64,000 nt of DNA from Anoplopoma fimbria (GCF_027596085.1 NC_072457.1:28131331-28195330), one strand, 5' to 3'; numbered from the stretch's first letter, positions 27,472-40,345 are shown. The notes: generated from the letters alone by a model not told the origin. Numbers and translations: made by a program.

Positions 27472-27860
27472 TGGTAATCCATCTATGTAAGCTTCTGGGT
27501 TGCCGAGCAAAGGTTTTTTAGTGGAGAAGGCAAACCAAACCTTGTGACACTCAGGCAGCTCGGCTTCACTTTTTGCCACATGCTTTGGGGATTTTAGCTC
27601 TAACATTGTTCACAGTGTGAGTTTCCTTGTTGTTAATACACACTCAGAATAAATCTTTGGGGGTTATTTGAGGTCGACTCTCAACTCTGTTTCCTCTTAA
27701 TCCAATTTAGGGGGGAAGTTCCGGAAGATATCAACACACTTAGGGTATTTTCTTGTTTTTCCAGGGCAGCGTTCTCTTCAGTTCATTCCCACAACAGTGA
27801 GCAGATTCTACAGTAGATCAAATTATGTCCCATTAAGTAACTCATTTAAATTTCAAGCAT

Positions 27861-27891
27861 TTATCCGAGTGACTTGAGGTCACTCGGATAA
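27861..27891. repeat. Perfect 13-bp stem hairpin
   Basis: TTATCCGAGTGAC (27861-27873) and its exact reverse complement (27879-27891) flank a 5-nt loop. No T run or gene end is next to it. Confidence 0.8.
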
Positions 27892-28203
27892 ACACTACGA
27901 CATCCCTGTAACTGAAGCAGCTAAATTCAGCCATCACTCCTTTTATTATTAACACCTGTGCTTTTTATAGTGTGACGTGTCAAAAATGTGTGCTGTGAGA
28001 AAGGCTTATTAGCACTACAGCAGGCTGGAAAGCTGGTGTTAACCACGAGCCCAGTATTAATTATAAATAGATAATCCAGAGTTATGATGATCTGGATTTA
28101 AATTTCCACCTTGTTGAAATATGAAATTGCTTCGATATTAGCCTGTGAATGTAATGTTGAGTAATTTGGAAATGAGACTTGTGCATCTAGTTCTTATCTA
28201 ATG

Positions 28204-28330
28204 ACGGCTGAGGCTCAGAAGGTAGGGCGGGTCATTTGTTAGACAAGGTTGTAAGTTTGATTCCTGACAAGGCAGTAGCTCCAGATAGACAGATCTGCAC
28301 CTTGCATCAGTGTGTTATTGATTTGAACTC
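28204..28330 (+). mobile_element. tRNA-like SINE relic
   Basis: The A box-like TGAGGCTCAGAAGG (28209-28222) and B box-like AGTTTGATTCC (28254-28264) have tRNA spacing on the plus strand. The head resembles a SINE common in percomorphs. Mutations in the B box suggest an old copy. Confidence 0.5.
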
Positions 28331-31300
28331 CACAGGTGTGAGGTTCACATATGACCGGGCCGTCAGAGAACAGGCTTTACAATGCTTTTAGTGGGCTGAG
28401 TGTAATCTGAGCTCAGAGGACAAAACTATTGCGAGAGATAACAGAAGTATTGCAAGTGAAGGCATGCGGTGAGGGAAGCAGACGTATTTGTTAATTCCAC
28501 TGTGGTCTTGAACTCCTCAGAGAATCCCCCCACATTTAATACACTTCTTCATAATGTATCTTTGTGCGGAGCTTTTCATGCAAAACTTTGCTGTGTTTAA
28601 CAGGAAGAGGAACTCCTTCTATCTTCCTTGTGTCTGTGGTTAAGATGGCAGAGGTCTGGATTTTTTGTCTCACTGCCCAGTTGAAATCCCTGCACGCAAA
28701 TATGGTCAGCAAAGCCGTATAATTAGAACAGAAGAATATCCGAAAAAAGTGGAAATTCAACAGCAGCTTGTGAAGTCACCTCTGCCCTCTGGAATACCCA
28801 CGAGCCTCAACCCTCAGGTCATTGTCTCTGGAAGACTTTGATCTTTGTTCAGTGGTTTCAACCATAATAAGCCGATTTCAACCATTTGTTTGTTTAAGAA
28901 GATTCCCTAAAGGAGAGGCATCTTTTATTCTTCCTTTTTTTCATATTTTTGCTTCTTTTTCATATAAAGCATCTTTTCTCCGAATTTCATTTCCCTTACG
29001 TAAAGCCGTTAAGCATTTTTCAGAGGTTCTCGATTTCAGTCTCCTCTAGGTATTTGACACACGCACCAGACACACTCTCTTTTCACCACTTTGGCTCCGA
29101 GGCTTGTTGCAGGGCATACAGCAAGAGGCTTCTGTGCATACCAAACCCAGCCTGTTCATTCAGAGCTGCCGCTAATCATACATTTGTGCACACACACACG
29201 TACACACTTACATTACATGTGACCAGCATTCCTCCAGTTTTAGCCGTTGGGGGAGAAAGGGAACTGAAGGGATTGATCGAAGGGACAAAAAGAAAGAGAG
29301 AGAGGTTGCGGCAACTCAGAAAATATTCATAACTAGAAGGTAGAACACTGAGAGCTCAGTGCACTGCAATATGAGGAAACACATGCAAGTAGATGCAACA
29401 CAAGTGAATGAACACATGCTAAGCATTGACAAAAAGCATTGCAAGAAGCTCACAACACAACGGAAACGATGACGCAGAGCCGACTTTAATAACATCATAG
29501 GCCACAAACCATGGCAAGAACACGGCTGCGGTCGAAAACTAAGGAAGTTTCCTAGCTGAGTGAAATGACCCAGAAGTATATAATTTGGCGCCATGATGAG
29601 AGCTGTTTGAATTCTTTAAATGCTAAGAAAGGTGCTTCAATGCTTCCTTTCAATACACCATCCTTTACCAAAAGGAAAGGAGAGAATGCCGACCCACAAT
29701 TCCTTGTGGCAGAAACATTTAAAGCGACGCACCATTCGGCAATCCACGGAAACAAACAATACTGTATGTTGCACAGGTCAAAATGTATCTTCATCAAGTA
29801 AAAAATCAATGGGATATATTAATAGACAGTGACTACCATTTTGTGTCCTTTTAAAGGAATTTGTTAACTTAACATCACATTTACATGTAACAAATAAGTG
29901 TAAAAAACAAAACAAGAATACAAAATAGAATGAACAGTAAATAAAGCAAACTGTCAATAAACAAATTCTTATTCTCAATAACAAGAAGCAACATTAAAAA
30001 ACAAAACAAGCTAGGCCTATGATAAATTATTTAACTGTTAAAAAGCAAAATAGAATCGGTTCAATCTAAATTATTGCACAAAGGAATTATTGATATTGAA
30101 CAGTTTCATTGTCAGTTTCTAATGGAAGCAGTGTTTATTGTTAAGTGTTACAGCAGCAGAGAGGAAAGACCTCAGGTTTCTCTCCTTCACACAATAAGTG
30201 AAGCAGCCTGACATTGAAGGAGCTGTTTATAAAGCCTGCATGCTATAGCATTGATTTCATTGATATTTTAGTTGCACTTTTTGAAGTCCTTCTTTTTTGT
30301 AGTTTCGCCATTGCAGACCTACTTCAGTGACATCCACCGTCTCATCATAATTAGTTTAGTGAAAGTGGAGTCGGACTCCTTGTGAATTCTCCCTCACATC
30401 TTCCATTGACCTCATGAGGTTTTCCATCAAGGTCAAGGAAAACTGGTTAAGAATAGACATTAGATGGTCATTTTGGGGGTTTTCGACTATTGCTCGAGAG
30501 TGTCACAGCCGTGTGCATCACTTTTTAGTGTCACCCGGATACATTGTCAATTTGATGTTTCTGTGCGTAGTCAAGTTGGTGAAGATGGTTCTTCATTTGC
30601 TTGTGTTGTATCTATTTGCAAAGGTTTCTTCATTTGCAATGTGTTGAGCATTTAGACCCTTTGAAACTTTTACTGTCAGACATTTGTCATTGAACTGAAT
30701 AGAAGCTCAGTCTACTTTTCCATACTTTGTATGTTTTAGATAGCTAAACTTTGAATCTAACAACGCACAATATAGCAGCTGCTCTCGCCCCCAAAACTCT
30801 GATAAGCTACGATAATTAGGACTTCTTAGACGTCACTAAGCATTTAGGTCGTCCCCGCTCTACCCTGGCTCATTCCTTCGCAAGGTGTCCTGAGGTGCTA
30901 GAGCAGCTGTGAACTAAGTCTGTCAGTGTATCAGTCTCCCGTGTCATGCCAGACGCCACATCTTGCTCAGAGTATCGCAGGGATGCAGTCCAGGTAATTA
31001 ATCTGAGCTCGTTAGCCACATGGCAGGTAGGTCGTAATAGAAGCTGGCCTGAACGCTGCAGAGGTGACTCAACACCCACCTACTGTGCTCACATAGGAAG
31101 GACTGCGTCTCTTAATGAACCTACATATGTTTATGTTCATGCTGGTTGTCTGCATGGCTGTCCGTACGCCAGCTCGTGTTGACGGAGTCCGCTGGCACAC
31201 GCAGTGGCTTATCTCAGCTCGGCCCCGTAGGAACGATGTCTTTTAAAGGTAGCGGGTGGGGTGAAACTGATATGTGCTGCTACCTTGCTCTCTCTCACAT

Positions 31301-31406
31301 CTACCATGGGACTGCAACAGTAAATGATGGCATTAGGGAGGAGGGGAGGGGGGCGGAGCAGATGAACTGCTTTCCTTCCTAGAGCAAGGGATGATTCGTG
31401 GGCCAG
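28331..31406. other. No gene seen
   Basis: Non-coding sequence apart from the A-rich repeat-like block at 29840-30240. Confidence 0.55.
29840..30240. repeat. A-rich segment with a repeat-like block
   Basis: An AT-rich, mostly A-rich stretch ends with GCAGAGAGGAAAGACCTCAG and GAAGCAGCCTGACATTGAAG, which recall a dispersed fish repeat. The assignment is weak. Confidence 0.3.
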
Positions 31407-31510
31407 GGGAGGAGGAGGAGGAGGAGGAGGAGGAGAGGGAGGAGAGGGATGAAGCTGGACAGGTGCTGAGAGAGAGATATGTGCTTTTTTCTCTCTCTCT
31501 CTCTCTCTCT
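31407..31510. repeat. GGA-rich tract followed by CT tract
   Basis: About nine GGA units (31407-31435) and purine-rich sequence precede a CT array at 31491-31510, so purines switch strand within 100 bp. Confidence 0.8.
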
Positions 31511-31785
31511 GCTGCACAGGAGATTGGGGGGGGACTGGAGAGAAAGGGATGTGAGGGAAAGAGAGGAAAAAAAGACAGGTGAAATATTTCCCCCTGTGGC
31601 AGAGGAAATGGGGGAAAGTGGAAAGGGCCAGCTCTGTGCTGAGAAATGGACTAAACCATTCCTGGAGGGGGTGCTGAAAGTCCCAGCCCCAAAGGCCTCC
31701 CTCTAAATGTACCTACCAGTGATGGATGGTATTAACGTTTACCCCCGCTGCTTTTTCCTCACTCCTCAGCAGAGCTCAGGGAGGG

Positions 31786-31902
<117 letters not shown>

Positions 31903-32818
31903 ACAACCAGCACACCGCATACCAGGCAATCCTGGCATGGCCTCCCCGACACACTCAGGAGGCAGAAAACACATCCCCTGTAACAATCGATAGCTGCTCC
32001 ATCTGCAGTCCAACGCCGCTCCTATCATCAATGGCTGCCACTACTATTAATTCTGTTGCCCCAGCGCTTCCTGTTTAGAGCCCGGTCCCTGAGATTAAAG
32101 AGCAACACAGCTACTGGAGTCTTTTGCTCACAGGAGGAGGGAGGAGGGAGCACAGTGTGAGGATTGTTTATCCAGAGGAATCTCCTCAGAGCCAATTTTA
32201 CAAATACTTCTCATTTCCATTTACAGGGCCCAATGGGGCTAACTTCAACTCTCATCCATGTCAATTAATTTGCAACGAATCAACATCTTTTTGAGGCTTT
32301 TTGTTTTTTCCACCGCAAACCTTAAAAACAATTAAAGCCAGCTGGGATGCATAGAAGAAGTAGTTTGAGACACAGAAATGTCATGCTAAAATATTAGTTG
32401 ATTAATCAATCAGTTGTTCAAATTCTAGAAGAAAATTAGTAGTGGAGAAATTCTTGACGACTCATTTATCCAGCAAATATAGCAAACAGTTGCTGCTTCC
32501 ATCTTCTCAAATGTGACAATTTGCTGCTTTTGTCTGTCTTTTACGTGATTGTGAATCAAATATCTTTGGGATTTGGAGGGTTGGTAGGGCTGCTGACACA
32601 TCTGAACGTGTGTGATTGACCTTGTCTTCAATTGCAAAACAATTCTCAATAATGCAATGTGCTGCTCTGATTATAACTGCACATATGGTGTGAAGAATCA
32701 ATCAATGTCACCTGCTGAGCTGAATCAGATGTATCATAACTCCTAATCAGTTTAGTTACAAGATAAAAAACATCGTCTCACTTACTCAATAAATGGCCTT
32801 TGATGAAGCTTGAAGAAT

Positions 32819-33268
32819 TAGTTTTGACATTTTTAGAAATAAGTGAATTTGTTTTCTTGCCTAGAGTTGGATCAGAATAATAATAACACATGTCTGTACC
32901 ATAAATATAAAGCCGAAGCCAGCAGCTGGTTAGCGTAGCTCAGCATTGCATAGCTTGACTGGGAGCAGTAACTTCTCAGCTGGTTACCAGAAATAGTCTG
33001 GCACAAAGCGTTGCTTAACGCTTAGTTTTTGTAAGTTTTAAACAAACGAGATACATTGTGTTAATTAGTGAACCTCAGAGTTACTGTACCTTTGGACTGA
33101 GCCAGGATAACGATTTTCCCCCTGTTTCAAGGTATCATGTTAAGCTAAGCTAGCTGTCTTCTTGTTCCACTTCCACATTCACTGCACAGAGTGACATCTT
33201 TTCTTCTTATCTAATTCTTAGCATAAAGGTGTAGAAGCATATTTCCCATAATGTCAAACTATTCCTTC
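32819..33268. mobile_element. Foldback (long inverted repeat) non-autonomous element
   Basis: The left end (TTTTGACATTTTTAGAAATA) and right end (CATAATGTCAAACTATTCC) are imperfect reverse complements. The similarity continues inward through an AGCCAGCAGCTGGTTAGC block on the left and a GTTAAGCTAAGCTAGCTGTC block on the right. I recall this as a common teleost repeat with long inverted arms and an AT-rich centre. There is no coding capacity. Half of a similar copy is at 61499-61680. Confidence 0.6.
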
Positions 33269-33807
33269 AATAAGCCCAATATTTGAAAAGAAATCTTAAT
33301 TTTTTCTGACTTTACTTGCTTTACTCGCTTTACTGCTGTGCAGCTTTCGAATCTTAGACAACTGATAACTAAACTTAATGATAGCTGAAAAATAGATTCA
33401 TTGATAATTAAATAATCATTATTTGCCTTACATTGTTCCTTTCTTTGCTACATACATTAAAGACTCAAGTAATAATAGTATTAAGTCTTGCTAAGAAAAT
33501 AAGGGTAAAAATGGCCTTATTATACTTTTGTAAATAGTTTGTATACTTTGGATTGTATGACTTTCGTGATAATAGAATATGGAGAATGCTTCATCAACTT
33601 ATATTTAGTATAAATGTGCTGTAGGCAAAGTACATTTGTTCCATCAAGATGGGTTCAGGGGCATTTGGGCACTGTTGTTTTTAACATTTGTTTTTAACAT
33701 TGGGAATTTTTTCCCAATTTAACTTTGTCCCTCATCTTCTCATGTCTCTCACAGTAGGACTCAAAGGGAGAGTATCCATTTCTTTAGGGCAAACACATGC
33801 TGCCTCT

Positions 33808-33816
33808 ACACACACA

Positions 33817-33912
<96 letters not shown>
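33808..33912. repeat. (CA)n microsatellite
   Basis: About 50 CA units with one GA interruption near the left end. Confidence 0.95.
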
Positions 33913-33914
<2 letters not shown>

Positions 33915-34142
33915 GTGAAGTGAAAAAAAAGCCACAAGAAGCATTCACTGTACACACATAATCATGAATGCACACAGACTAATTTTACCTCTGCAAACAT
34001 CCATTGACTTACAGCGCATGGATTAGCCCCCTCTTTGAAACTCGGCAAGTAGGGATTTCTTTTTAGGTGATCACTGGCCTAAGCAGCTGTTACGCACAGG
34101 ATTAGCAGGTTCTGCCATTCAGACAACATGGTCTGTTTAAAC

Positions 34143-34500
34143 TGGCAGGGTGAAGAAAGCGGAGAGAGACAAGGCGGGGAGCGGAAGGGGAGAGGTTATG
34201 ACAGCCAGTAGCAGGGATGGGGTTGAGAATAAAGAGGAGAGAGAGAGACAGAGAGAAAAGGAGGTGTGAGAGATGTGAAATGGGGGAACAGATGATGAAG
34301 GAAGGGGAGAGCGAGATGCGGAGCAGAAGGGATGAGAGGTGAAAGGAGCGAATCGGGATGTGTGAAGAGAAGTGTGAAGGGAAGGAGAGGGGGAAAAAGG
34401 GAAGGAGTCAAGAGAAGTCAGAGATGCATGGAGAGAAATGAGTATAGAAGGAGGAGAAGGTAAGGAAACAAAGAGATCAGATGAGAGGAGAAGCATACGT
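34143..34500. repeat. Long purine-rich tract
   Basis: About 350 bp are overwhelmingly A and G on the plus strand with few pyrimidines, mostly non-tandem GGAGAG/GAAGG motifs. The Ser, Pro and Leu-rich minus-strand frame here is a consequence of this composition. Confidence 0.8.
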
Positions 34501-35826
34501 GAAGGTGGTGTTGTGAAAATGAGACCTCTGCCAAGGAAGCAGCTTAAAAGGAGCTGACAATGACAATATTGTTTTGCGTCCTCTGGTTTTTCATCCTGTT
34601 TTTTGTTCCTTGTTTCATTTATATGATACCCCCGCCCCCCCATCTGTCTCTCTGAGTGTGAAAGTGTGTCATCCAGCCACCTTAGTAATTGTGCTGGTAC
34701 AAGGTGTTTGCAGAGAGAAGGGAGGTTGATGGGCTGATAACAGGCCTGGCTTTAGGGGTGGAAAGATATTTCCATGCTGCCGCATCCAGCTCACAACAGC
34801 ATCTCACATGCTTCCTCGTGTGCCTCTCACCTCTCCTGCTTCCATTCTGTCTCCCATACCTCACGATGCACTTAGCGCTCTTTCTCTCTCCACCTTCTCC
34901 TTCCTCTTCTCCTCTGTGTCTTGGGATCCCTGTAATGAGCTCTACCTTTTTACCTTGGCGGCTGTTTGTCGCTCCGTTCCCCCACCTTCACTTCCCCCCT
35001 TCCTTTTGTGTGTCTAGCAAGGTGTGCAACAGTGGTGTGGCAGCCAGGCAGCTTTCTTTAGTTTTTCCGTTTGATGCATCGTGGCACATTTCACTGGAAC
35101 AAGTCAGCGCTTCCTGGGAGCAGAACTCATGCGTCGTGTCAGCGCTCCGTCGCCTTACCCGCCCCACTTTCACTCATTACCCTTTTCCCCTCTTTCTGCT
35201 CTCCCCTGTGCACCTCCTTTGCTTTCAGCCTATTCTGCTGGAAAGATAGGGGAATTGTATGTTCGCACACACACACACACACTATCTCACATATGCAGAC
35301 GCAGAGCATTGACAAATGCAGCCTTTCCAGTCGCACGCCTCACCACTACAATTTCCTCACATTCTCATGTGGCTCCACTGAAAAAAAGAGAAATGTACAC
35401 ATGCATGCACACAAGCGCATAAACACAAACACCCACACACACTCGCAGTCATGTTCTGGCCCTTTATCCCGTCTTGGTAATCTGTTTACGGAGTGCTGGG
35501 CCCATTTGAGGGAGAATTTAATTGAAACCGGGGCTAATCTGATGATGGCACGGAGCGGCAGAGCCCTCGGCCCTGCTTCACCTCCAGTTAGGTTGCACCT
35601 TGTAGTCCTCCACACACAGTGCCTTGCTACTTCATTTCATGCCTCACGGTTCAATGCGGCGCTGCCCACTCACACATGCCACATTGATTGTTAATCTGAC
35701 ATTTGATATGCACCGTGCTCACTCAATTCTGATCTTGTTTTTCTTGTTTGTGTTCTCGCTGCCCACCACTTAACAAACGCCTCCCTTCTCTCTCTCTCTC
35801 CTCCTGTTCCCTCTCTCATCATGCAG
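34501..35826. other. No gene seen; ends at the exon 3 acceptor
   Basis: Pyrimidine-rich sequence with several CT/C-rich frames (34689-35249, 35071-35694) that look like composition effects. The last 50 bases form the polypyrimidine tract of the acceptor at 35825-35826. Confidence 0.6.
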
Positions 35827-36415
35827 GACGGATATTACTCCCACAGGCCGAAGGAGAAAAGCAAAGTGGACAGCAACAACGAGAATTCTGTGCCCAAAGA
35901 CTTTGAGAATATTGACAATAGTAACTTTGGTGCGCGCTCGCAGCCACACCGGCAGTCTGTAGGCGCCACCAGCAGCAAGCAGCAGCGGGAGCATCTGCAG
36001 GAGAAAGCCCACGCCCAGCAGCAGACCTGGCGGGACAACTCCCCGGGTCTGGGCCGCAGCTCAAACGAAGTGCTGCCTGTAGGCCACCAGCCCTTGGCGG
36101 TCAGCAACAATGCCTCCTATCCGGGTGGTCAAGGCGGAGTGGGAGTGTCGCGGCAACACTACCGTGCCTCGCAGGCCCAGCAGGCCCAGTCACAGCACAG
36201 ACATCAGCACCCGAACAGGAGGCAAGCGACTGCAGCGCCGCTAGGGGTGACCTACGACGAACCACCAAAGTGCGAGATCAGTGGGAAGGAAGCCATTTCA
36301 GCTCTGTCCAGAGCCAAGAGCAAAGAGTGCCGGCAGCAGATTGCTGAGGTGTACTGCAGACACAAGGAAGGGCAATTAATGCCTGAGACGGTCACTCGCT
36401 ACTGCCCCCTCGAGG
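35827..36415 (+). CDS. xylt1: Xylt1 exon 3: stem region and start of the conserved cysteine-containing region
   Basis: This exon follows a pyrimidine-rich tract ending in ATGCAG and begins in phase 0 with GAC. It ends inside a Gly codon (G|GT) before the donor GTGAGT at 36416. It encodes residues 1-196 of the fragment plus the first base of Gly197. It opens with DGYYSHRPKEK and NENSVPKDFEN, matching the XYLT1 stem. A Gln, Ala and His-rich stretch of low complexity follows (about residues 45-145) that differs from mammals. The last 50 residues (PPKCEISGKEAISALSRAKS onward) are strongly conserved and carry four cysteines that are present in human XT-I. The in-frame ATG at 35821 is part of the 3' splice-site region and is not a translation start. 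The hydrophobic signal-anchor should lie in an exon further upstream. Confidence 0.95.
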
Positions 36416-36654
36416 GTGAGTCCATCATTCTAATTAATTACATTGATTAATTGATTTCAGTCAATACAGATGGTAGTCTGTGCGGCTTGTGCAGTCACTT
36501 TGTATTTTGCACTAATAATGTCTCACTGAATGGGGTCGATATCTATCAAGCTGCCCATCGTAGGGACACCTGAGTGTTGAGATCCAGATGGGATTGTTAT
36601 GTGAAACCATGTTTTGTACATCTGGTGCCGTGATGGAGGCTCCTTACATGCAGG

Positions 36655-37340
36655 CAATCAATCAATCAAATTTGTTTTATATATAGCATCTTTAAAAAAA
36701 TTAAATGCAATTCAAAGTGCTTTACAAAAGATTGACAAGATGAAAGATAAGATGAAGATGGAGAGAAGATGAAAAAACTAATGCACTTAGGTTTATATTT
36801 AAATAAGATACAACACTGCATAAAATGGTCATGGTAAAACTGTAAAAAATACAACCAGAGCGAAATAAGTTGGACATAATAATAAGCAATAATAATAAAA
36901 AACATAAAATTACAAAACACAAAAGCCAGACTGAATGGAATTCAAAAATGATCAATGTTTTCAACTACTCTCAAATCCTCCACAACACTGTAGTTCTCTA
37001 AAACATTACATAGTCATGACTAAATACCAACAATCAATGTTAAAGTCTGGAGTAATAACATCCTATGAAACTATTTGTTGAGCGTGTTACACTCACAAAC
37101 TTAACTAGTCCAGACTTGATGGACAGTGCTGGTGACGTAAGCAAGTAACCCCACAAAATGTTGCTTGTTGGTTCACGGAACTTCATGACATCAACTTTCC
37201 CAAACTGACCTTTACTTGTATTTCCCACTTTAAACCAGTGAGAAATACGGAAAATAACCAAAACTATTCAAACGTTTAGGGCCATGTAGGACCTTGTTGC
37301 TCATAGTAAGAATCTGGTAGAAAACATTTTTTAGGGCCTT
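36655..37340. repeat. Probable non-LTR retroposon 3' fragment
   Basis: A short CAATCAAT tandem leads into TTTTATATATAGCATCTTTA and GCAATTCAAAGTGCTTTACA, then A-rich sequence. A further block TAGGGCCATGTAGGACCTTG starts at 37278. This order resembles decayed fish retroposon tails. There is no coding frame. It lies just downstream of exon 3. Confidence 0.45.
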
Positions 37341-39084
37341 GAACATGTAACAGTTTGATATTTTTTTTTTTTAAGCTGTGCTCCACCAAATTTCCAACGA
37401 CTTAAAAAAAATTAACAAAAAGATTCAACATCAGGAGATCAATAAGCTAATGGAAGTGTTAACTTGAGTTGATTATTATAGCAGACTTACTAAAATACCA
37501 GATACATAGAAAAACCTCCTGCAAATAATGCAGACAGGTTGTCAATGTCCTTTCCTCGTATTGTTTGACATTTCATTGTTGTTTTCACATTATTACCTCC
37601 TACTCTCTGCTGTACAAGCCTTTTTTTTCATGGCAAAAAAACAAAAAAATAATATCCGGAAAGCTTAGTACAAAGAGTGTGGTGTGACCATTCAGGCTTT
37701 AGTACACGGTACTATATTTCCTGTTCTCATAATTGCAATTCTCGTCAAAGGCAAGAAATGGTTTTTTTTTGCTGATATATAATTGCTGAAGAAAATGGGG
37801 ATGCTGCTTGTATTCTCTCCAAATTGGTTTCCAATTTTCATTTGTTTTGTCAAGCTGGCCACAGAACATAAGTTCTCCTTTCTTTTTGTCGAGCAGACGC
37901 ACACAAACTCTTTGAATTTATGGACATCTGCAGTCTGGTTGTGGATTGTGTAAACATAATCTGCTGCGCCTGCCACCATCGGTGGGCAGCACGCATCAGT
38001 TACCATGTTGAAATGAACAGCACATACACACTGATGCATTCACACACATAGGAGTGGACTGAATGCAGTGTGGACAGCAGGGGAGGAGGAGAAAAGCCAT
38101 TATACATCCTGCCTGTTCTAGTCAGATACCTTCCCGGACCTCGCTCATGTTTTTAGGACTCGGGCAGACAACATGATTTAGCAACTTTTGTCCATTCCCC
38201 ATCCCGAGAGGAGGAGTATCGTTTGTCCGTGCCTAAGCTCCTGTCATCTCACACAGCAGCTCACCATCCCACTCAAACTGACAGTTTGATCAAAGGAGAC
38301 AAAGAAATTGAAAAGGGCCTTCCCCTGGTGGCTGGGCTGTAACAACACGACAGCTAAATTAAATCACTTTTCTTTCTGACTCTCCGTCTGCCTGCCTGCT
38401 GCCTTCCAATGTGTTATCTCTCCCTCTCTCCCCCAGCCCAATTCAAGTCCTAACCTTGTTAGCAGAAAATTGGCCAATTTGATTTGATGGGTATGCTGTC
38501 CTTGAGGGCCTGGCTACATAAGCTATTGTGATAGCTCTAGCATTAGCATCATTGAATACAGGAGGAAAATGTTCAACATGTTCCATCTCTTTTCCTCCCA
38601 TATGCTAACTTGACTAATATAACTGGGCTGTGTTGCTCCGGCATGTAGCTTTTACCTAATGGGCTTGTACTGAAAAAGGATGTGTGTATAAATCATACTT
38701 AAAGCTGCTGAAATCAGTATAGTTATAACAATCAATCAAATAATTATGTGAATGCAATCGCTCATAGTGACAAACCAAAATAAAAACAGATATCTGAAGT
38801 TCCCCATCAAATCTATGAGTGAAGGATTAGTTTGTGATTTAAATACTTGACAAATGAAAAGTATAAAGATGCACCTTTACTGGCTAAAATCTGTCGATCT
38901 AGAAAAGTTACCATTGTTTTAATAAATAACCCTTCAGTACATTTATATCTATGTATTTATTTATCATATGTTGTATGAAAAAGTTAGGAAAGCAATGTTT
39001 GCAATGCATGTCAAGCCTGATGTTTCTTACACATAAAATAATAATCCCAGTCACTTCTATGAGGCAGCAATTTATGGACAAAAC

Positions 39085-39190
39085 ACTGGTTTTGGATTGG
39101 TACCTTGGGTATCGGCCGATACCCAAGGTACCGGCCTTGGTATCGTATTGGGACTGAAAAAGTCCAACAAGAGCATCCTTAGAAAAGTAT
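39085..39190. repeat. Palindrome-bearing interspersed repeat fragment
   Basis: The fragment contains a perfect 34-bp palindrome (39099-39132, centre ATCGGCCGAT) followed by TTGGTATCGTATTGGGACTG. Runs of GGTATCGG and CCGATACC motifs are known to me from a common teleost repeat class. Only this part remains. Confidence 0.5.
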
Positions 39191-40345
39191 TTTCTATTTT
39201 CTCATTTAATACAGCTCCACACTGACTATGTTTACATGCACACACACTAGATAATGAAGTACTCAGACTAAGACAATAATTTAATTGAACCACACTTTGG
39301 GTATTCCTCAAAGCAGACTTCTTGATGTAGGCACTTAGGAGTTAAGACGCTGAAGCTAAATTAATGAATGTATGAATGAAGAAAATACCACTCACTGATG
39401 TTGGGAAAAACTACTCACAATTATTTTTTAACCAACATATGGATTCTAAATGGACCTTTACACATTATTCAGCAGAGAGAACCCTGTCCTGATCTGTATG
39501 CACGTTTGTATTCTGGGGTAATGCAGCTAAAAGGTTGGGAAAGCTTATGAAGGTTGCCAGTTTGAGTCCAGTTTGTTGATCGTTAACTCAGTGGTAATGT
39601 AAAGCGTGATGGAAAAAGAAAACCGCAATCTTCAAATGATATCCCCTCAAAATACGTCACATCAGATTTTTTGAGAAATGTATTTAGTGTCATGGGCTTG
39701 TTATTATCAATTCAAATTATGCAATTATGTATCACAATATCTCAGTCAATTTAATCACGATATGATTCCATTAAAGACGATACGTTATTCAGGATTAATT
39801 TCCCCCAGCCTTATCATCAGCTCATTTGCTTCCTGCCCAGCACCAAAAGGCAGGCAAAGTAAGTTATGCTGGTAAACCTAGTGGAGCTTTTTGCAGACAA
39901 AGAGATTTGAGAGAATGATATTTCACTCAGAAGGCTAGCTGTTTGTCTTTGCTCGTGATATGTTTGCTGCTTGCCAGGTAGCTGGAGATGCTTCTTCGAT
40001 AGTTCCTTGGTGGGTTGAGCAGCATGATTGAAAGGCGCTAATTTGCAGCGCATGGTGTTAGGAGGTTAGCTAGATCTAAATGCAATTGTCGCTGTGTGTC
40101 TGATGGATGTGTTAAGAGGCAACAGTTTGTTAACAAGTTAGCTTTATGAATTTAAGAGGTGATAATATGTCAGTGTTGTGTTCGGGGTTTGTGTTTGCTC
40201 TGCCCCCAAGTGGCCTGTCATTACAGGTTTAAAGAAAATGAAATGAAATGTGTTATTGCATTCGTAGAAATCAAACCCATCGATATGATTTATGTGACAG
40301 CAAGCCTAGGTCAGTGGATGGTTTGAAGGAGCAGATGCCGTCCCC

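Noticed and set aside
34137..35694. Open frames of 168, 186 and 207 codons before exon 3
   Set aside because: They follow from purine or pyrimidine skew (Ser/Pro/Leu/His-rich). The translations do not match the Xylt1 stem, and none joins exon 3 in frame through a donor I can identify.
35821..35823. ATG as a translation start for a 209-codon protein
   Set aside because: It lies within the 3' splice-site sequence (ATGCAG) of exon 3. Homology begins at the following Asp codon, and the frame reads into the intron at its other end.
39510..39585. tRNA-like A and B boxes (GCAGCTAAAAGG and AGTTTGAGTCC)
   Set aside because: There is no clover-leaf, the A box is poor and no SINE body is recognisable. 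It is too weak to list as a feature.
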